This document shows positions 35,315 to 47,864 of a DNA stretch of 64,000 nucleotides, piece after piece; position 1 is the stretch's first letter; each line of letters starts with the position of its first letter. This DNA is from Odontocerum albicorne (Eukaryota; Arthropoda; Insecta; Trichoptera; Odontoceridae): positions 16,836,205-16,900,204 of the forward strand of contig OX463846.1 in assembly GCA_949825065.1 (NCBI GenBank), written 5' to 3'. Below the pieces are notes generated by a model that did not search any database, had not been told where the DNA came from, and worked only from the letters and a program-made list of their open reading frames with translations. A program made the translations under genes and the position numbers.

Positions 35315-36505
35315 TAAAAACGTCGAAAGGCTTATGGAAAACATTAAAAAAAACTCGTTTAGCAAACACCTGATCATGTAACTCGAACTACTAATCAATA
35401 AATTTGAAACAAAATTAGAGTTAAAATTAACCTTCTATGTGTTTTTCTTTTATGATTCCTTATACTAACAAGTGAAAATGTTCTACGTAGAATTTTCCTA
35501 CGCAGACACATTCGACGTAGAACTGAGCAACCAGAAAGATCTTATTGTCACACCACATTTTTTTCTAAGTTAAACTATAAATGAATTTACAAGGACATGT
35601 TTTTAGAACACACTTTTATTATTTTTAAAATGGACCAGTTTTCGATTTTTCGAATGTGTGATTTCTTTTTTCAATAAATATTACTTTGTATTTAATTAAT
35701 ATACCAAAAATTATTGTTTTTAAAATCACAATTAAAAAACCTGGCTGAGAATACTTAATATAACATTTTGTAATGGATTAAATTTTGCTTTTATTCCGAA
35801 AATCAAAAGTTTACTCTTGGATACAACGAAAACAAGTGTGAAAAGAAAATATTTTATAACAATTCCTTCACGATTTTTCCAAACGGAACAACTTTCCGTT
35901 AGGAAATTTTTAGTATTGAAGAAAAGAAAAAGGTTTTTGTTTGTATTCGTTACTGTTTATTTGTGAATCCTGACGTTATTCAAAATTTCTATAAATATAT
36001 TTCATTAAATTTAGATAAACTCCCAAGTTGATTTTGACGATTGTATTATCTCGTGTTGTATGCGTCAAATGTTATACAAGATCGAAGACTCTTTTTATTT
36101 ATTGCGAATTGTAAATTCCTGCGTTATTAAATTCATACTTTGAATTGAGTTTTTTTCTGCTGATTTATTTAATTTTCAATCCAGTTTACATTTTAACGAT
36201 TTTATTAAGTAAGAAACATTGCAAAGTATAAATTTGTATTGTTTTGCCTTTGAAAAAAATCACTTAAATATCCATGCAAATCCATAGTAAGGTCAAAAAA
36301 ATTTAAACAATCTTATCTATTAAGTCATGGATCCCCTACAAATAGATACAATGATGGAAATAACAGAAGGTTCATATTTAAACGCAGTAGCTCTGCTTGG
36401 ATTTCGAATATAGACCAGCGCTTTAAGTTAAATAACTACTCAACAAAAAAAGCTTTTTTAATATCGTATTTTATAACACATGGTTCATTTACAGTGTTTT
36501 TTTTC
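35315..36505. other. No recognisable feature
   Basis: AT-rich. 'acgtagaa' and 'ctacgcag' words at 35487-35523 make a small imperfect repeat. Confidence 0.4.
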
Positions 36506-36508
36506 TTC

Positions 36509-36616
36509 AAATCAACTGTAAATATGTTGACCAGCCTGTTAATTAAATCAACTGTAATTATTTTGACCAATCTGTCAATTAAATGAACTGAAAATATGTT
36601 GGCCAGTCTGTTAATT
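36509..36616. repeat. Tandem repeat, 36 bp unit x3
   Basis: 36509-36544, 36545-36580 and 36581-36616 each begin AAAT(C/G)AACTG and end GT(T/C)AATT; they are about 80% identical. Confidence 0.9.
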
Positions 36617-36619
36617 AAA

Positions 36620-37670
36620 AAATAATAGAAGTACTATTTTTTTTATTGTTGTCATGAATCGAACTTGAAGGAAGAAGGTTAGCGTCCTAACGCTACATCA
36701 TGTTTGACATGATTTAGTAATTTTGGGCGAATCACTTATTTTTAAGATATCTTATTTATTTGTAATAAATCAAAATAATGTGGAAAATGTCTAAATGAAA
36801 GTTTAAAACAAAAATGTCAACAATGAATAACAAATCACTAGTTCTCTTACTTACTTGTGATGCTAGTTTTGATGCTTAGACAAATATTTGGATTATTATG
36901 CCCTAATAAAGTCATAAAATAGAATAAGTTCAAAATGAAATTTTTAAATGCCACTTCATTTATTGAGCAAATAATCTGTTGAATTCGATAGAAAACAATA
37001 ATACGAGTATTAAAATTTAGGCAGTATTGTGAAGTATGCCAGTAACACAATATATTATAGCAATACACCGGGGAATCCGAGTTATAACCCAATGGAGCAA
37101 AACTTCAATTCAATCAGAATTTTCTGTCAAAAGTTAGCTGAAATACATCCCCAATTCTGTAAGTTTAGGACTAGCTACTCAATCTATTATATGTAGCGCA
37201 GTATTGCCTGATACTCTTTTCCATTTCAATAGCCATATTTAAGTAGAATTTTTCAAAAGCTTAATTATAAATTTTAACTTAAAATAATTAAACATCGAAA
37301 TAATATTGTACGTAAGCTTTTATTTTAAAGATCGTACAGAGCCTCTGACACTTTTCCCTTCATCTTTGTATATAATTCCCGTTCTGACACAATACTATTG
37401 ATTTCTTAAAAAATCTATTAGTCAAAATCTCGTGTACTTGGTGCATGAATACTGTTGTGTGTATTTCTATACTACCAGTTGAATTCTAAGGTTCACAACT
37501 GGAGATATGTTTTGTCGATCTGTAGTACGTGACTTGGTCAGCATACACAACATTTCTGAGGTTGTACTTTTTTAACCTATTAAAAATAAGGGTAAGATAA
37601 TTTCTAAATAATTCAATGTCATATTCTATAGTATATCATCACATTATTTATTCTCTTCGATGCACACTTA
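36620..37670. other. Mostly plain AT-rich DNA
   Basis: A tRNA-like scrap on the minus strand (complement of 36655-36715 with 'caagttcgattcatg') may be a SINE head. Nothing else was recognised. Confidence 0.35.
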
Positions 37671-37674
37671 CATC

Positions 37675-37785
37675 TTTCTAGCTGGTTGTTAGAGATTATA
37701 AAAAAAATAATGAACTAACCAGGTTGTATTGTATACAACCAAAGTGTTACACAATTCTACAACTAAAGTGTTACACAATAATATA
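37675..37785 (+). mobile_element. SINE S1, 3' part
   Basis: 'agctggttgttagagatta', then 'aaccaggttgtattgtatac' and 'aaccaaagtgttacacaat'. The last block is duplicated (37738-37760 and 37762-37780). Confidence 0.6.
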
Positions 37786-37789
37786 ACAT

Positions 37790-38550
37790 GTATCTTGAAT
37801 ATACACATCTTGAAACAAATCGAACGTTTTACACTTACCTCGTAACACTTGGTCCGAATAAAATTTCCTTAGCTTACCCCTATTCATACACCATCACGTT
37901 CATACCAACCACGTTCGTGCTGTATTTTAAAAAAATTATTTGGTATTTATTCGCTTTACATGCCCAAATAAGTTCTCAATAATATTTGTCATCCTACTTA
38001 TCACACTAGTCTTTATTCGGCACTTATTCTTCTCCATGCACGCGTTTCTTAAGCATTTATTCAGATGTATTTTCACATTTATGTCTTTCTGTAACACATT
38101 CGGAATAATATGAGTTTGTGAACCATCATTAAAGCGGACCTTACGATTCTTTGGTTCCAGTAAATATCTTCAAATAGTAGATCATACATTAATAAAATAC
38201 TAAATGCAAAACATAATATTAAACAAGAAATTACTTTGTTATTCAATTCATTACAGTTAGTGGCATAACAAAGTAATTAATTTATTGATTAATATTCTAA
38301 TATGGAGTTCTATGAAGCTTAAGCCGAAACCTTGGATAAAAAACAAAATAATATGGAGTAATTTAGTTCCCAAGAGTAAATTTTAAGGTTTTGAAACTTT
38401 TCGTTTAGAGAAGTGTTAAATTAAATATTTTATGTTGAACGTGTATTTTATAAAGTACTTAAAAATGCAACAACTTTGTTTTTTTTATACTGCATAACAC
38501 TACCTCTTATGAAAAGCGAACAGGACACTCGCACGCGTACTCGGCTCGTT
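37790..38550. other. No recognisable feature
   Basis: AT-rich. The 64-codon frame at 37788-37982 shows no domain. Confidence 0.4.
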
Positions 38551-38554
38551 CAAA

Positions 38555-38668
38555 CCTTTTGACCAGGCTAGGAACCTTGTTTTAGTTTTTTAAAGTTTCA
38601 TCGGGAATTGAATCCAAAATCCCAGGATGGAAGACAATCTTTTTACCAGCTAGGTCACGGAGGTTATC
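38555..38668 (-). mobile_element. SINE S1, head and mid part
   Basis: The complement starts with 'cctccgtgacctagctggta' near 38665 and continues through 'cctgggattttggattcaat' (B-box region) to 'aggttcctagcctggtc'. It lies 58 bp from a plus-strand S1 copy, so the two face away from each other head to head. Confidence 0.65.
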
Positions 38669-38725
38669 AAACGATTTATATCATTTTCATAACTTTTTCA
38701 AAGTTATCTTAGAACCTATGCTCTG

Positions 38726-38955
38726 TGACTACCTTCGTGACCCAGTTGGTAAGACGCCTGTCTCCTACCCCGGAGGTTGCGTGTTAAAATCCTGCTGGAA
38801 ACCAGATTTTTTTAAAAAGGATTCCAGTCTGGTTTTCACTCATGACATTTTTAAAAAGGATTCCATTTTTTTAAAAAGGATTCCAGTCTGGTTTTCACTC
38901 ATGATATTTAAGCCTTCCAGGCTGTACTGTATACAACGAAAATGTAAAAGAATAC
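38726..38955 (+). mobile_element. SINE S1, full length with internal triplication
   Basis: The head 'ttcgtgacccagttggtaag' contains the A box; the B-box region follows at about 38780-38800. The body block 'ttaaaaaggattcca' occurs three times (38812-38826, 38850-38864, 38872-38886), twice followed by 'gtctggttttcactcatga'. The tail 'aggctgtactgtatacaacg' ends the element. Confidence 0.75.
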
Positions 38956-38959
38956 AATG

Positions 38960-39950
38960 AAACAATCTAAATGCACCAATATGTCGAAATACATAAAATA
39001 ATTGGAATGATTAATATTTTGGTCTCAATGACTCATATTTATACGATTTCACCAATAATTAAGTTGAACATAAATTTTTGGAAGGCTTATGATACTGATA
39101 ATTATTGTTTTTATTTATTTATTTTTATTCTTTTGTGTACATCTGGCAGACTGATAATTATTTTTTATGATAAACTTTAATAGAAAAAGTTTATAAGCTT
39201 TGACTTTTGAGACCAGTTGAGACTCACATGCATTACATTGTATTAATTATGTAGTTCCTGCAAAAGTTTCCGATGCAATCTACGAGTATTTCGGTACAGA
39301 GGAGTGCTCTCAATTCCGGAATAGTGTTTTATACAGTGGCGGAATATTCAATAATGACTATAAATTCGCTGCATCGTTCGAAACAATTCTCTGATTTCCA
39401 ATACGAGTATACCAAGGAGTGGCCGGTGCCATGTTAACTAAGAACCCCTACATCTTGAATAAGATTCCTGATGAATTCATTTTTAACTGATTTTATTTCC
39501 AGGTCGTTTTTCAGTCTGAATTAATTGTTGTTTCAGTACTATTTAGTTGCTTAATATTAGTCCAAGAGTGCTATACGGGTTGAGTTTGGATATATACTGG
39601 CGTAAATTTTAATATTGGAGATGTATTTGAATTAATTGCTTCCGAACGACAGAAATTTCACAAAGATGGATAAGGAATTATGTTAAAAATATATACCACT
39701 GTAATTTAAAAAATATTTTTCATTAAATAAAAGCACCACTGTGGGCTTTGGGTTCAATTCCCATTGCTACCTAAAAAAGTCCTCGATCAGGTAACAAAAA
39801 TCAGACGTGAGTGTTGTTGCTTTTTCACGTGCAGTGATTATTCAAATCGTGCGGCTGAAACTATGGTATTTCCCAGACGTTCTTCAATTTACATGAAGTA
39901 TCAATTCAAATATGCCATGTAAATGAATGTTTAAAAACCTCACATGGTTA
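38960..39950. other. No recognisable feature
   Basis: TACGAGTA octamers at 39281 and 39402. No coding similarity seen. Confidence 0.4.
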
Positions 39951-39955
39951 TATTA

Positions 39956-40100
39956 CAACTCATGTAGAGATTTACCCTCCCGAATATTTTTTCGCCTAGT
40001 CTATCGGTTTCTCACCATTTCCTCCCAGTCTCCCTCCATTTCCAGCCTCCTAAGATCCTGCTGCACGTTAGCATGTCTTGGACTATCAAATGACTTTTTT
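39956..40100 (-). pseudogene. LINE reverse-transcriptase C-terminal scrap
   Basis: The minus frame reads SPRHANVQQDLRRLEMEGDW, EEMVRNR, TAG, TRRKNIREGKSLHEL. This resembles the 'W...V..DL..LG...WE.MA.DR..WR..V.EAKSL' end of several insect non-LTR polymerases. One stop is in frame, and the family differs from R, G, J and K. Confidence 0.5.
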
Positions 40101-40349
40101 ACGTGTTGTTGGTCTTACATAATGATCTATTGACCGTGTTTTCGTAGTTGGGTAGAAAACAATACCTACGATTAATGGTCATGACATGAATCAATTAAAT
40201 TCACTCGTCATTCTTTATTCTTTGTTAGACGTATTTTTAATCTCGTTTTTATTCGCTACATTTCTTAACGGCTTATTTTTATAAGAACATTATATAATAT
40301 TTTATTTCCTTAAAATATACGTAGGGTCGATTTCGACAATCAAAACAAT

Positions 40350-40962
<613 letters not shown>

Positions 40963-40964
40963 AT

Positions 40965-41300
40965 TTTGAATTTACAGTACACATCAATACAAAACACAAG
41001 ATGCTAGAAAATGTAAACATTAAAACATTAACATTATCTATACAAAATTATAATTCAGAAAAACACACACATACCACTATATAAACAAGCATACAACCGA
41101 TCAAGGAGCAGGGCTCTATCCCGCGCATGGAAAGACTAAAAAAAAACAACAAAAATAAAGTATATGTATAAAAAACAAAATAAATCACTCGTATAATTCA
41201 TCAACTCAATATATAGAGAAAAACATGATAATCCTCCGAACAATATGAATCAAAACCCTCTATTCATGAATAAAATATCAATAAACAATTTTAAAATATG
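40965..41300. repeat. Family H repeat, copy 2
   Basis: Follows directly on the (TA)n tract. It shows the same A/C-rich style and block order as 440-720, including 'agcagggctc', 'cgcgcatggaaagac' and 'ataattcatcaactcaata'. The (TA)n tract may have grown at the end of this element. Confidence 0.5.
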
Positions 41301-41304
41301 AAAG

Positions 41305-42240
41305 TATAAAACTCAACATATACATAATAAACGGGTATACATTCCGGAAATATTAATGTTTTACTAAATGTCTCTACATATAAAATGTATGCTAAATTAT
41401 TATATATACCTAAATAACAATTTCAAACAAGCACATATAATCAAGTTTGAAATATTCTTATATCCGCACCAATCCACCCCTCACCACTGCTGCTGCCCGG
41501 AGCTGTTTGTGGCATGTACTGGATATTCGAAGCAACAAAGTTAGCCACTCAACTTTCAGAAGGTAAAATTGTGCCTGTCTAACCAACACTAGGTACAACT
41601 TTACTCATATATCAGAGGCGATACATAACATTTTTTGCTTATTTCTCTCAATTTTCCTTACGAAGCTTGAAGATCAAATGCCGTTTGCATCACAGTTTTC
41701 CAAAGCTCCGATCCTTAGCAATCTTACTACGCAACCTATTCGCGTTAAGTGGTTCAATATTTTGTTTTGTATTATAAACCAGTGAAGTTTTGAGGTGTAT
41801 GATGGCTGGCGGTTGCTGATTCAGCGTGCACTGTTTTAATTAAATAAATATTGTTTTTAATGCCGTATTCAAGAATTGGGGTATTAAGAGCATCGCTACT
41901 CGCATACTGAATAACTTCGTTAAATAAATCTTCACATATCGCAGTATATAAATTAAGGATTACACTCCTTTATTTATTAACTTTGAAAATCACAAAAAGT
42001 GGAATAACTTGGTAACCATGGTCTGAGTTCATATTATCCTCATGATTATTTACCACGAAGACATACAGAAAAAAAAAACAAATCGGATACAAGCTTTCTG
42101 ATAAATGCATTACTGCAATTGGGAACATAGCAGAATCCACATTATTCATTAGCACTCGACATATCTGCATCGGGAACGTGCACTTATTGAAGTGTTTGGC
42201 CCGGAGATAACATTGTCATTGCCCTCAATATTCGGGCTAT
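41305..42240. other. No gene recognised
   Basis: 41460-41600 is GC-richer (ccacccctcaccactgctgc) with no frame I can assign. The rest is AT-rich. Confidence 0.4.
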
Positions 42241-42244
42241 CGTA

Positions 42245-42425
42245 TTTTAGAGCCACTGGAGTAGCTCCCGAAACTTTTTGTTATGCGTATTGACAATTCC
42301 ACCACAAACTTTATAACGCGTTACAGACGAACTTTTCCACCAGACTTTAACCCATTTTTTTGTGAATTGTCAAGAACCCGGAACCCTCGCGTGGAAGTCA
42401 ACCGTCGTTTCGATTAGACCACAGA
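42245..42425 (-). mobile_element. SINE S3 copy 3
   Basis: The complement starts with a tRNA-like head: an A-box-like 'tgtggtctaatcgaaacg' and a B-box-like 'gggttccgggttc' near 42390-42375. It continues through 'agtctggtggaaaag' to 'ctactccagtggct'. It is the clearest evidence that S3 has a tRNA origin. Confidence 0.65.
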
Positions 42426-42429
42426 AGTC

Positions 42430-43095
42430 GCCATCAAAATCCAAATAATATGTAAACAGAAGCATCATATTTAGATAACAAAATGTTATAAACGGATGTG
42501 GGAAGTATCTTATCTTATAGCTACAGCCACTATCTTCCTACCTTTACACTCAACTTATTTATGTTTTTGTAATATTTTATTAATCTGTCAATCGTAGTGG
42601 AATCGATTTCCAAGTTCGAGTGCTCTTGAGGAGAATGGTTCTCTAATTGGCGTTATACAGTGTCCAAGGATCGCTAGGGGTATATCTCGACTGAGGGAAT
42701 CTTTTGAGACGAGCCGAGACCTTTTGATAGATTATCTCTCAAATGTATTTTCTTAGACATTATGACGACATAATGTCGAAGAAAGTGTCTACGTAATTTA
42801 TGTATAATTATACATACAGTTTTTATGTAATTTCAGGATATGTTAATATGTACATACTATGTTGCTATCAATAAACTTATAGTTATTTATTAAGACTCCA
42901 AATTAAAAAAAGGCAGGCGTAGATTTTATAACTATCGCCAGTGCTCAAATTAATGAGCGTTCTAGTCCATACACTGTTGATAACGTGAAATCACAAACAT
43001 CGCGAATAAGTATTTAGGCGCATTCTATTTCAATGGTTACTCTCAATTAATTTACTGTGGCCAATTTTTTGCTATAAACTTAATATTTCTGTAGA
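42430..43095. other. No recognisable feature
   Basis: AT-rich DNA without partner sequences. Confidence 0.4.
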
Positions 43096-43102
43096 GCGTG
43101 GA

Positions 43103-43150
43103 GGTTATCGTCTCGAGTGCGCGGGGGTTATCGTCTGGAGTGCGCGGGAG
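43103..43150. repeat. Tandem duplication, about 24 bp x2
   Basis: 'ggttatcgtct(c/g)gagtg' followed by 'cgcggg' occurs twice. It is much GC-richer than the flanks. Confidence 0.8.
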
Positions 43151-43154
43151 TTAT

Positions 43155-43795
43155 TCAATGCAATTTCTCCGTACGATTCATCTGTTCGACAAATTTTCAA
43201 CAAGATAGACCCTCACATCACGATGGTAGTGGGAAGGTGCACCATCTTACTGGAATTAAAAGTCTTTCTCATCCCTAAGCTTCTCACGAATGCGTGGTAT
43301 GACAAATTCCAGCAGCAAACTTAAATAAACGGCGTGGTTTAAAAGTTTTTATGACACTTTTTGAGACGTCCTACATATAAAATTATCTTCTTCTAATTAT
43401 TTTTATAAATATCCCGTCACATTAGCAAACGGTTAAACCTGTTTGATACGCCAAAACTATTGAGCAAGCAATCAACAACCCCTGTTTTAAAAAATATATT
43501 CATTTACAAAACATTTCCACACAAATTTTGTTGGCGAACAAAAAACTTTGCATATAGCAAATAATATTTTCGTTACATATAATATTGTTATACTTATATT
43601 TTTCCAGGCCGTTTTTCCAAGAAGAACTGGGTAATGTTTAAATAATGATATATCCCATTTTCAAACAAAGAAGTTTTTTGTCCTTAAATAATTTAATTCG
43701 CAATTATCATGTTAAGATGTATGTATTTCATTTTAATGTTCATAGTTAAATTGAAATAATGTTTATATTATAAATATAACTTAATAATATTTTTG
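43155..43795. other. No recognisable feature
   Basis: AT-rich DNA. Confidence 0.4.
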
Positions 43796-43799
43796 ACAC

Positions 43800-43985
43800 T
43801 AACCATTTTGGATAAATTGTAAGAGCTGTACAAGGAAGTGTATAGACATTGTAATTTATTTTTAACAAACACGAAGTGTATAGATGTGGGAGAGGCAAAA
43901 TATGTATGTCGAAATATATAAGTATGCCGCTCCGTCCTTTCTGCCTACACCACCAAGGAAACGGCGTGGTGGTACATATGTAAAC
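43800..43985 (+). mobile_element. Family R LINE 3' end, interrupted
   Basis: Corresponds to about 2150-2270 of the copy at 1830. 'gtaagagctgtacaaggaagtgtat', then 'ggcaaaatatgtatgtcg', then a 3' end 'cctacaccaccaaggaaacgg'. It is split by the 26 bp family P insertion at 43847-43872. Confidence 0.7.
43847..43872 (-). mobile_element. Family P terminal fragment (26 bp) with 12 bp target duplication
   Basis: The insert equals the outer end of family P (minus strand: GTGTTTGTTAAAAATAAATT then ACAATG). It is flanked by GAAGTGTATAGA at 43835-43846 and again at 43873-43884. The uninterrupted family R sequence at about 2172-2186 shows the empty site. A very short 3' end with a 12 bp duplication is what a heavily 5'-truncated retrotransposition would leave. 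Confidence 0.75.
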
Positions 43986-43989
43986 ACTT

Positions 43990-44610
43990 TATATTAAAAT
44001 AATATATTATTGGTAAACTTGCTGACGAACTTCTAAAATATTTTCCAATCGATATTCAAATTAGTTCATTTAAAGAGAAATATAGTTTGAACTTGCAGCA
44101 GTCAATTATTAGAAATTATAACTGGGTCCCATATTTAAAACGTAATTAAAACGTGTTAATGGTTTATTGAAAGGAGAAAAATATCACTTCCTAAAATGAA
44201 TATTGATGGACAAAATCAAGGGCGACGCGGAATTGGTAGGAGGTACCTGTAATGATAATGTAACATTCGCAAATGGATAGGTATTCAGATAGTTAGGGAG
44301 CTGTTTCGTGATCGCCAACATTAGGGGAACCAGACACGTCACGTGAAGAAGAAGAAAAAAGGCTAATTGATAATAATTGGAGCAAAACTAATAATTTGTT
44401 TAATTCTAGCATTGACTTTCCTTCAACATTTGCCGACATGCAACGATTCAGGGATCTCTTCAGATAACAGATACGGGAACGGTCGGTCGATCTGTACATA
44501 CGTGTATATTAAAATTCAATTAAATAACAAAACGTTTACATTAAAACCAGAGATTCGGTCAACAAGCATACTTTAGTCATGTACTTGTATGCCGGGCAGG
44601 CAATGATTGT
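43990..44610. other. No recognisable feature
   Basis: AT-rich. The opposite-strand frames at 44293-44576 overlap and have no domain. Confidence 0.4.
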
Positions 44611-44614
44611 TCAC

Positions 44615-44725
44615 GAGACTTGTCTTCGTCTGTGGTTTAATGTTTAGCATTCACACGAAGCAAGCGGGCACCATAGGTTCGACACCTGGCAGATTTACTT
44701 TCGGACTGGTTTTACTTTTAGGTGA
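44615..44725 (+). mobile_element. SINE S2, head region
   Basis: 'ctgtggtttaatgtttagca' (A-box region), 'ataggttcgacacctggcag' (B box) and 'atttactttcggactggttt' match 14935-15030. The body is missing. Confidence 0.65.
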
Positions 44726-44729
44726 AGTG

Positions 44730-44910
44730 ATCGTTTTGATTGGGAAACAGCGCTATACCTGATTGTCTAAAGAAAGAAAAATCGAATGAAAGACCCATGC
44801 AGCGCTACATGAACAGTATAATGTATGTTAACGATCATAATTTTAACCTCATGAAATATAATCACATTATATTATATTGTGAAAAACTTAATTGGTTGAA
44901 TTGCCTCTTA
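44730..44910. other. No recognisable feature
   Basis: Short AT-rich spacer. Confidence 0.4.
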
Positions 44911-44914
44911 TCAT

Positions 44915-45115
44915 TTTCAGCTAATCGTTCTTTCTTCTTCACACCGTCCTTTACTGTTCAGACCCTAAAACCACCTACCAGCTGCTATAAAACTTGCACC
45001 CTCATTGGCTTGCTTCAAAAAGCGACTTAAAAAACATTATGTCTGTATTCAATTTTATAACGTGTCTCTCTCTATTTTACATTTGATTTTTCTTTCCCTC
45101 CCCGCTTCAAACTAT
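44915..45115 (+). pseudogene. Family F LINE: reverse-transcriptase C-terminus, copy 1
   Basis: The second frame reads HRPLLFRP, a stop, NHLPAAIKLAPSLACFKKRL, KKHYVCIQFYN. This is the 'LWN.LP..VK.APSL..FK.RLK..L' end of jockey/CR1-type polymerases. A stop replaces the Trp codon region. The same family recurs at 46105-46360, 1.2 kb away. Confidence 0.7.
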
Positions 45116-45119
45116 CGGT

Positions 45120-46100
45120 TATATAAAAAAAATGTTTTTATATTTCCTTTTCATAATTTTATATATTCTGTTTATTTTAATGTTTTTTTTGTTTGTATAT
45201 AACCTAAACAATTTGTAACCTCTTAAACAACACATGTAACTCGTGATTGGTTGTTTGAAAAAAAAATAACATCGGACAATTGATCCACAGCTTGTGTTTT
45301 TTGTACAAAGAAGTACAAAATAAATTAATGAAAATGCGTTGGTTGACCTGGAAAAACTTGTGAAAGGAAATGAATGAAAGCAAATGTGCCAAAATCTGAA
45401 ATGGAGACTCTTCGTTCTGGAGACTAATGCTTTGTAAGATCTGTACGGGCATCTGAAGTCTAATAGTGAAGACATATAAAGATGTTTAGGTTTTCAATGA
45501 TATATAAATCCATCAAGGGAATTCGCAAATAATTTCCAACACTTTTTTATAAGTTAAATCATGAAAAATGACCAATTGATCTATTTGTCTTCAAACGAGA
45601 TTTTTCGTTTCACTCTGAGGCTAACAAATCCTCTTTAAACCTTTTATATCATTGTTAGAAATGAAAAAAACATATTCATACGTAATTCACCTTTTTGGAA
45701 TCGAATTGAATTGAATATTTTTAACGTACTTTTATTTTGAACAAAATCAGATATTTTACTTTGGGTTAAAGGTTCCTCGGGGAATGCTTTCTTTCGTTTT
45801 GTAGCTTCAGCATTGTCCAAAAAAATCCCTTCTTGAGATATAAAACACGTTGAGAATCTAAAAGCAAAACGTTGATCGAATTCCCTTTCTGACAAAAAAA
45901 ATACTGACAAAGGAGACAGGGGGCGTTTTTTTTATATATTTATGTCAGAGCTAAAAAGGATGAATTTCGATCTGTAAATTAAATTCTTTTTAATTTTTTG
46001 AGAAAATTCCTTGTGACTATTTTTATTTTAAAACGAAAAACGAAAAAATAATTACAGCGAGGCCTTCAAAACATTTTTTTATTTTATTGATATTTGATTA
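45120..46100. other. No recognisable feature
   Basis: The overlapping minus frames at 45119-45475 and the frame at 45644-45910 have no recognisable domain. Confidence 0.4.
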
Positions 46101-46104
46101 TATA

Positions 46105-46360
46105 CGAGTATACATACCCACCTCTCAATATCTCACTTAAAATCTTCAGCGCCTCTACGATCATAGATTTACGCTACGCTCAAGCAAAGATTGTCCATGT
46201 ACAGTTCATCGCTCCTCGTTCTTCACATCTGGCTTTACGCCCCATACCGTCAGACTCAGAAACCGGTTATTGGCTACCCTAAGACTCTCACCTTCATTGG
46301 CTTGCTTCAAACATCGTGATAAACGATGTATGTATGTTATAGATATCGTGTAAATTTTCG
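46105..46360 (+). pseudogene. Family F LINE: reverse-transcriptase C-terminus, copy 2
   Basis: The frame reads FFTSGFTPHTVRLRNRLLAT, then LRLSPSLACFKHRDKRCMYV and a stop at about 46350. It is homologous to 44915-45115 in the PSLACFK region. The two lie in the same orientation, which could reflect one element broken by an insertion, two insertions, or a local duplication. Confidence 0.7.
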
Positions 46361-46364
46361 CAAA

Positions 46365-47780
46365 GTACTCCGTTGAGAAAAGTGTCATGGGATAGAAAAA
46401 ATAGATTATATTTTATTACTACATATATAACATCGAAAATCAATGATCTAAGAAAAAATGCGAAATTGGCATAAACGACAAAACAATGAAAAGAAAGACA
46501 GAGAAAATTTTGTATTACAAAATAATAGATAAGGTAAAACAAATTAAATGTGGTAATATCGGAGAATTTCAAAAATCTAATGGGCAGATCACATTTCGAG
46601 GCATATTGACAAACCATTTTGAATATTAAGTCAATCTCTTAAGGAGTATTCAATCAAGTGTTTGTAACACTTTGATTTATAAACTTGTTTTTTTTTCAAA
46701 GCAAAACAATAAGTTGTGTTCTAAATAAACTCAAAATTTTAATATCAATCCAAAAAGTCAGAAAAGATTCGCCAAACACCCATCAATTGGCTAGATTCTG
46801 TCATTTTTTGTTCAATCCTGTTTTTATTTAGTTTTTCGTGAAATACTCGATTTTTTTCATCCATCAATATAATTTCTCGTCCACGGGGAATTTTGTGACT
46901 TTATTGGTGGAGTGATAATGGATGCTGGGCTGGGCTCGGTATATTTTAGGAGGGTAGATTCTAAATTATTTCCACCCCACGTATTCCAACTCAAAATTAG
47001 GAGTTCGAAAATGCCTCCACAATCAAAAGTTTAATTACTTATTAACCCTTCTCTCGACAGAAATGTGTTTTATTATATCAAACAAAACCCTTTCCACAAA
47101 GTTTTAAACGTCAAAAAACATTTATTCAACGAGAAATTTACATACGCTTACTCAAAAGTAAATAGAAGTATTAACTGAATTTTAAAAATGTATTTTCAAA
47201 AATAGGGTGCGTCAACAAAATCAATTTAACGTTTATTTACTCATGTCGTATTATTTATATACTCGTATTTCAAATTATTTAAGAAAACAAATCATTTAAG
47301 TTCGATGAATAATAATTGATAGGAGCTAAAAGCTTTAGAATTAAGACAACATCGTATCTTGCATTATACAATCTACAGTTGTTTAAGTTTAAATTGAGTG
47401 AAGAAAAATTAGCATAAGATTGCAGGAAATGAAAAAGATTGAGTCCTTTCTGGGTAACACAATGAACTTTAATATGACTAAAAGTTAACATTGTGAAAAT
47501 TGCATTTAAAACTTGACATTACGATTTCTGTCATAGATTTTGTATCAATTAGTTTTTGGATATTTAACTTTATATTTCAAACAACGCATTGTCTTTTTTT
47601 TAAACACAAGTTAATTTTAGCTTAACCTGACCTGTTAAATAAAAATGTTATTCCTCGAAATGTTGTAAGGTATTGTGGTTATGTGATTGTATGCCTTTTT
47701 AACTTTTAGGGGTCGATTCTCTATTATCATTTTTAGACGTGAGATAATTATGTGTGATTTTTTTCATATATAGACCTTTT
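46365..47780. other. No recognisable feature
   Basis: AT-rich DNA. The 107-codon minus frame at 46294-46617 overlaps the LINE fragment, is hydrophobic and shows no domain. Confidence 0.4.
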
Positions 47781-47784
47781 AAAA

Positions 47785-47862
47785 TATTTTGGTTGATTGT
47801 ATGAAATTCGACCTCGTGGTGGCAAGCCTACTAGATTTTATTACATAGACCAAAAGTGTAAT
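47785..47862 (+). mobile_element. SINE S1, 3' part
   Basis: 'ttggttgattgtatgaaatt', 'cctcgtggtggcaagcctac', 'agattttattacatagacca' and 'aaagtgtaata' follow the S1 tail order. Confidence 0.5.
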
Positions 47863-47864
47863 AG

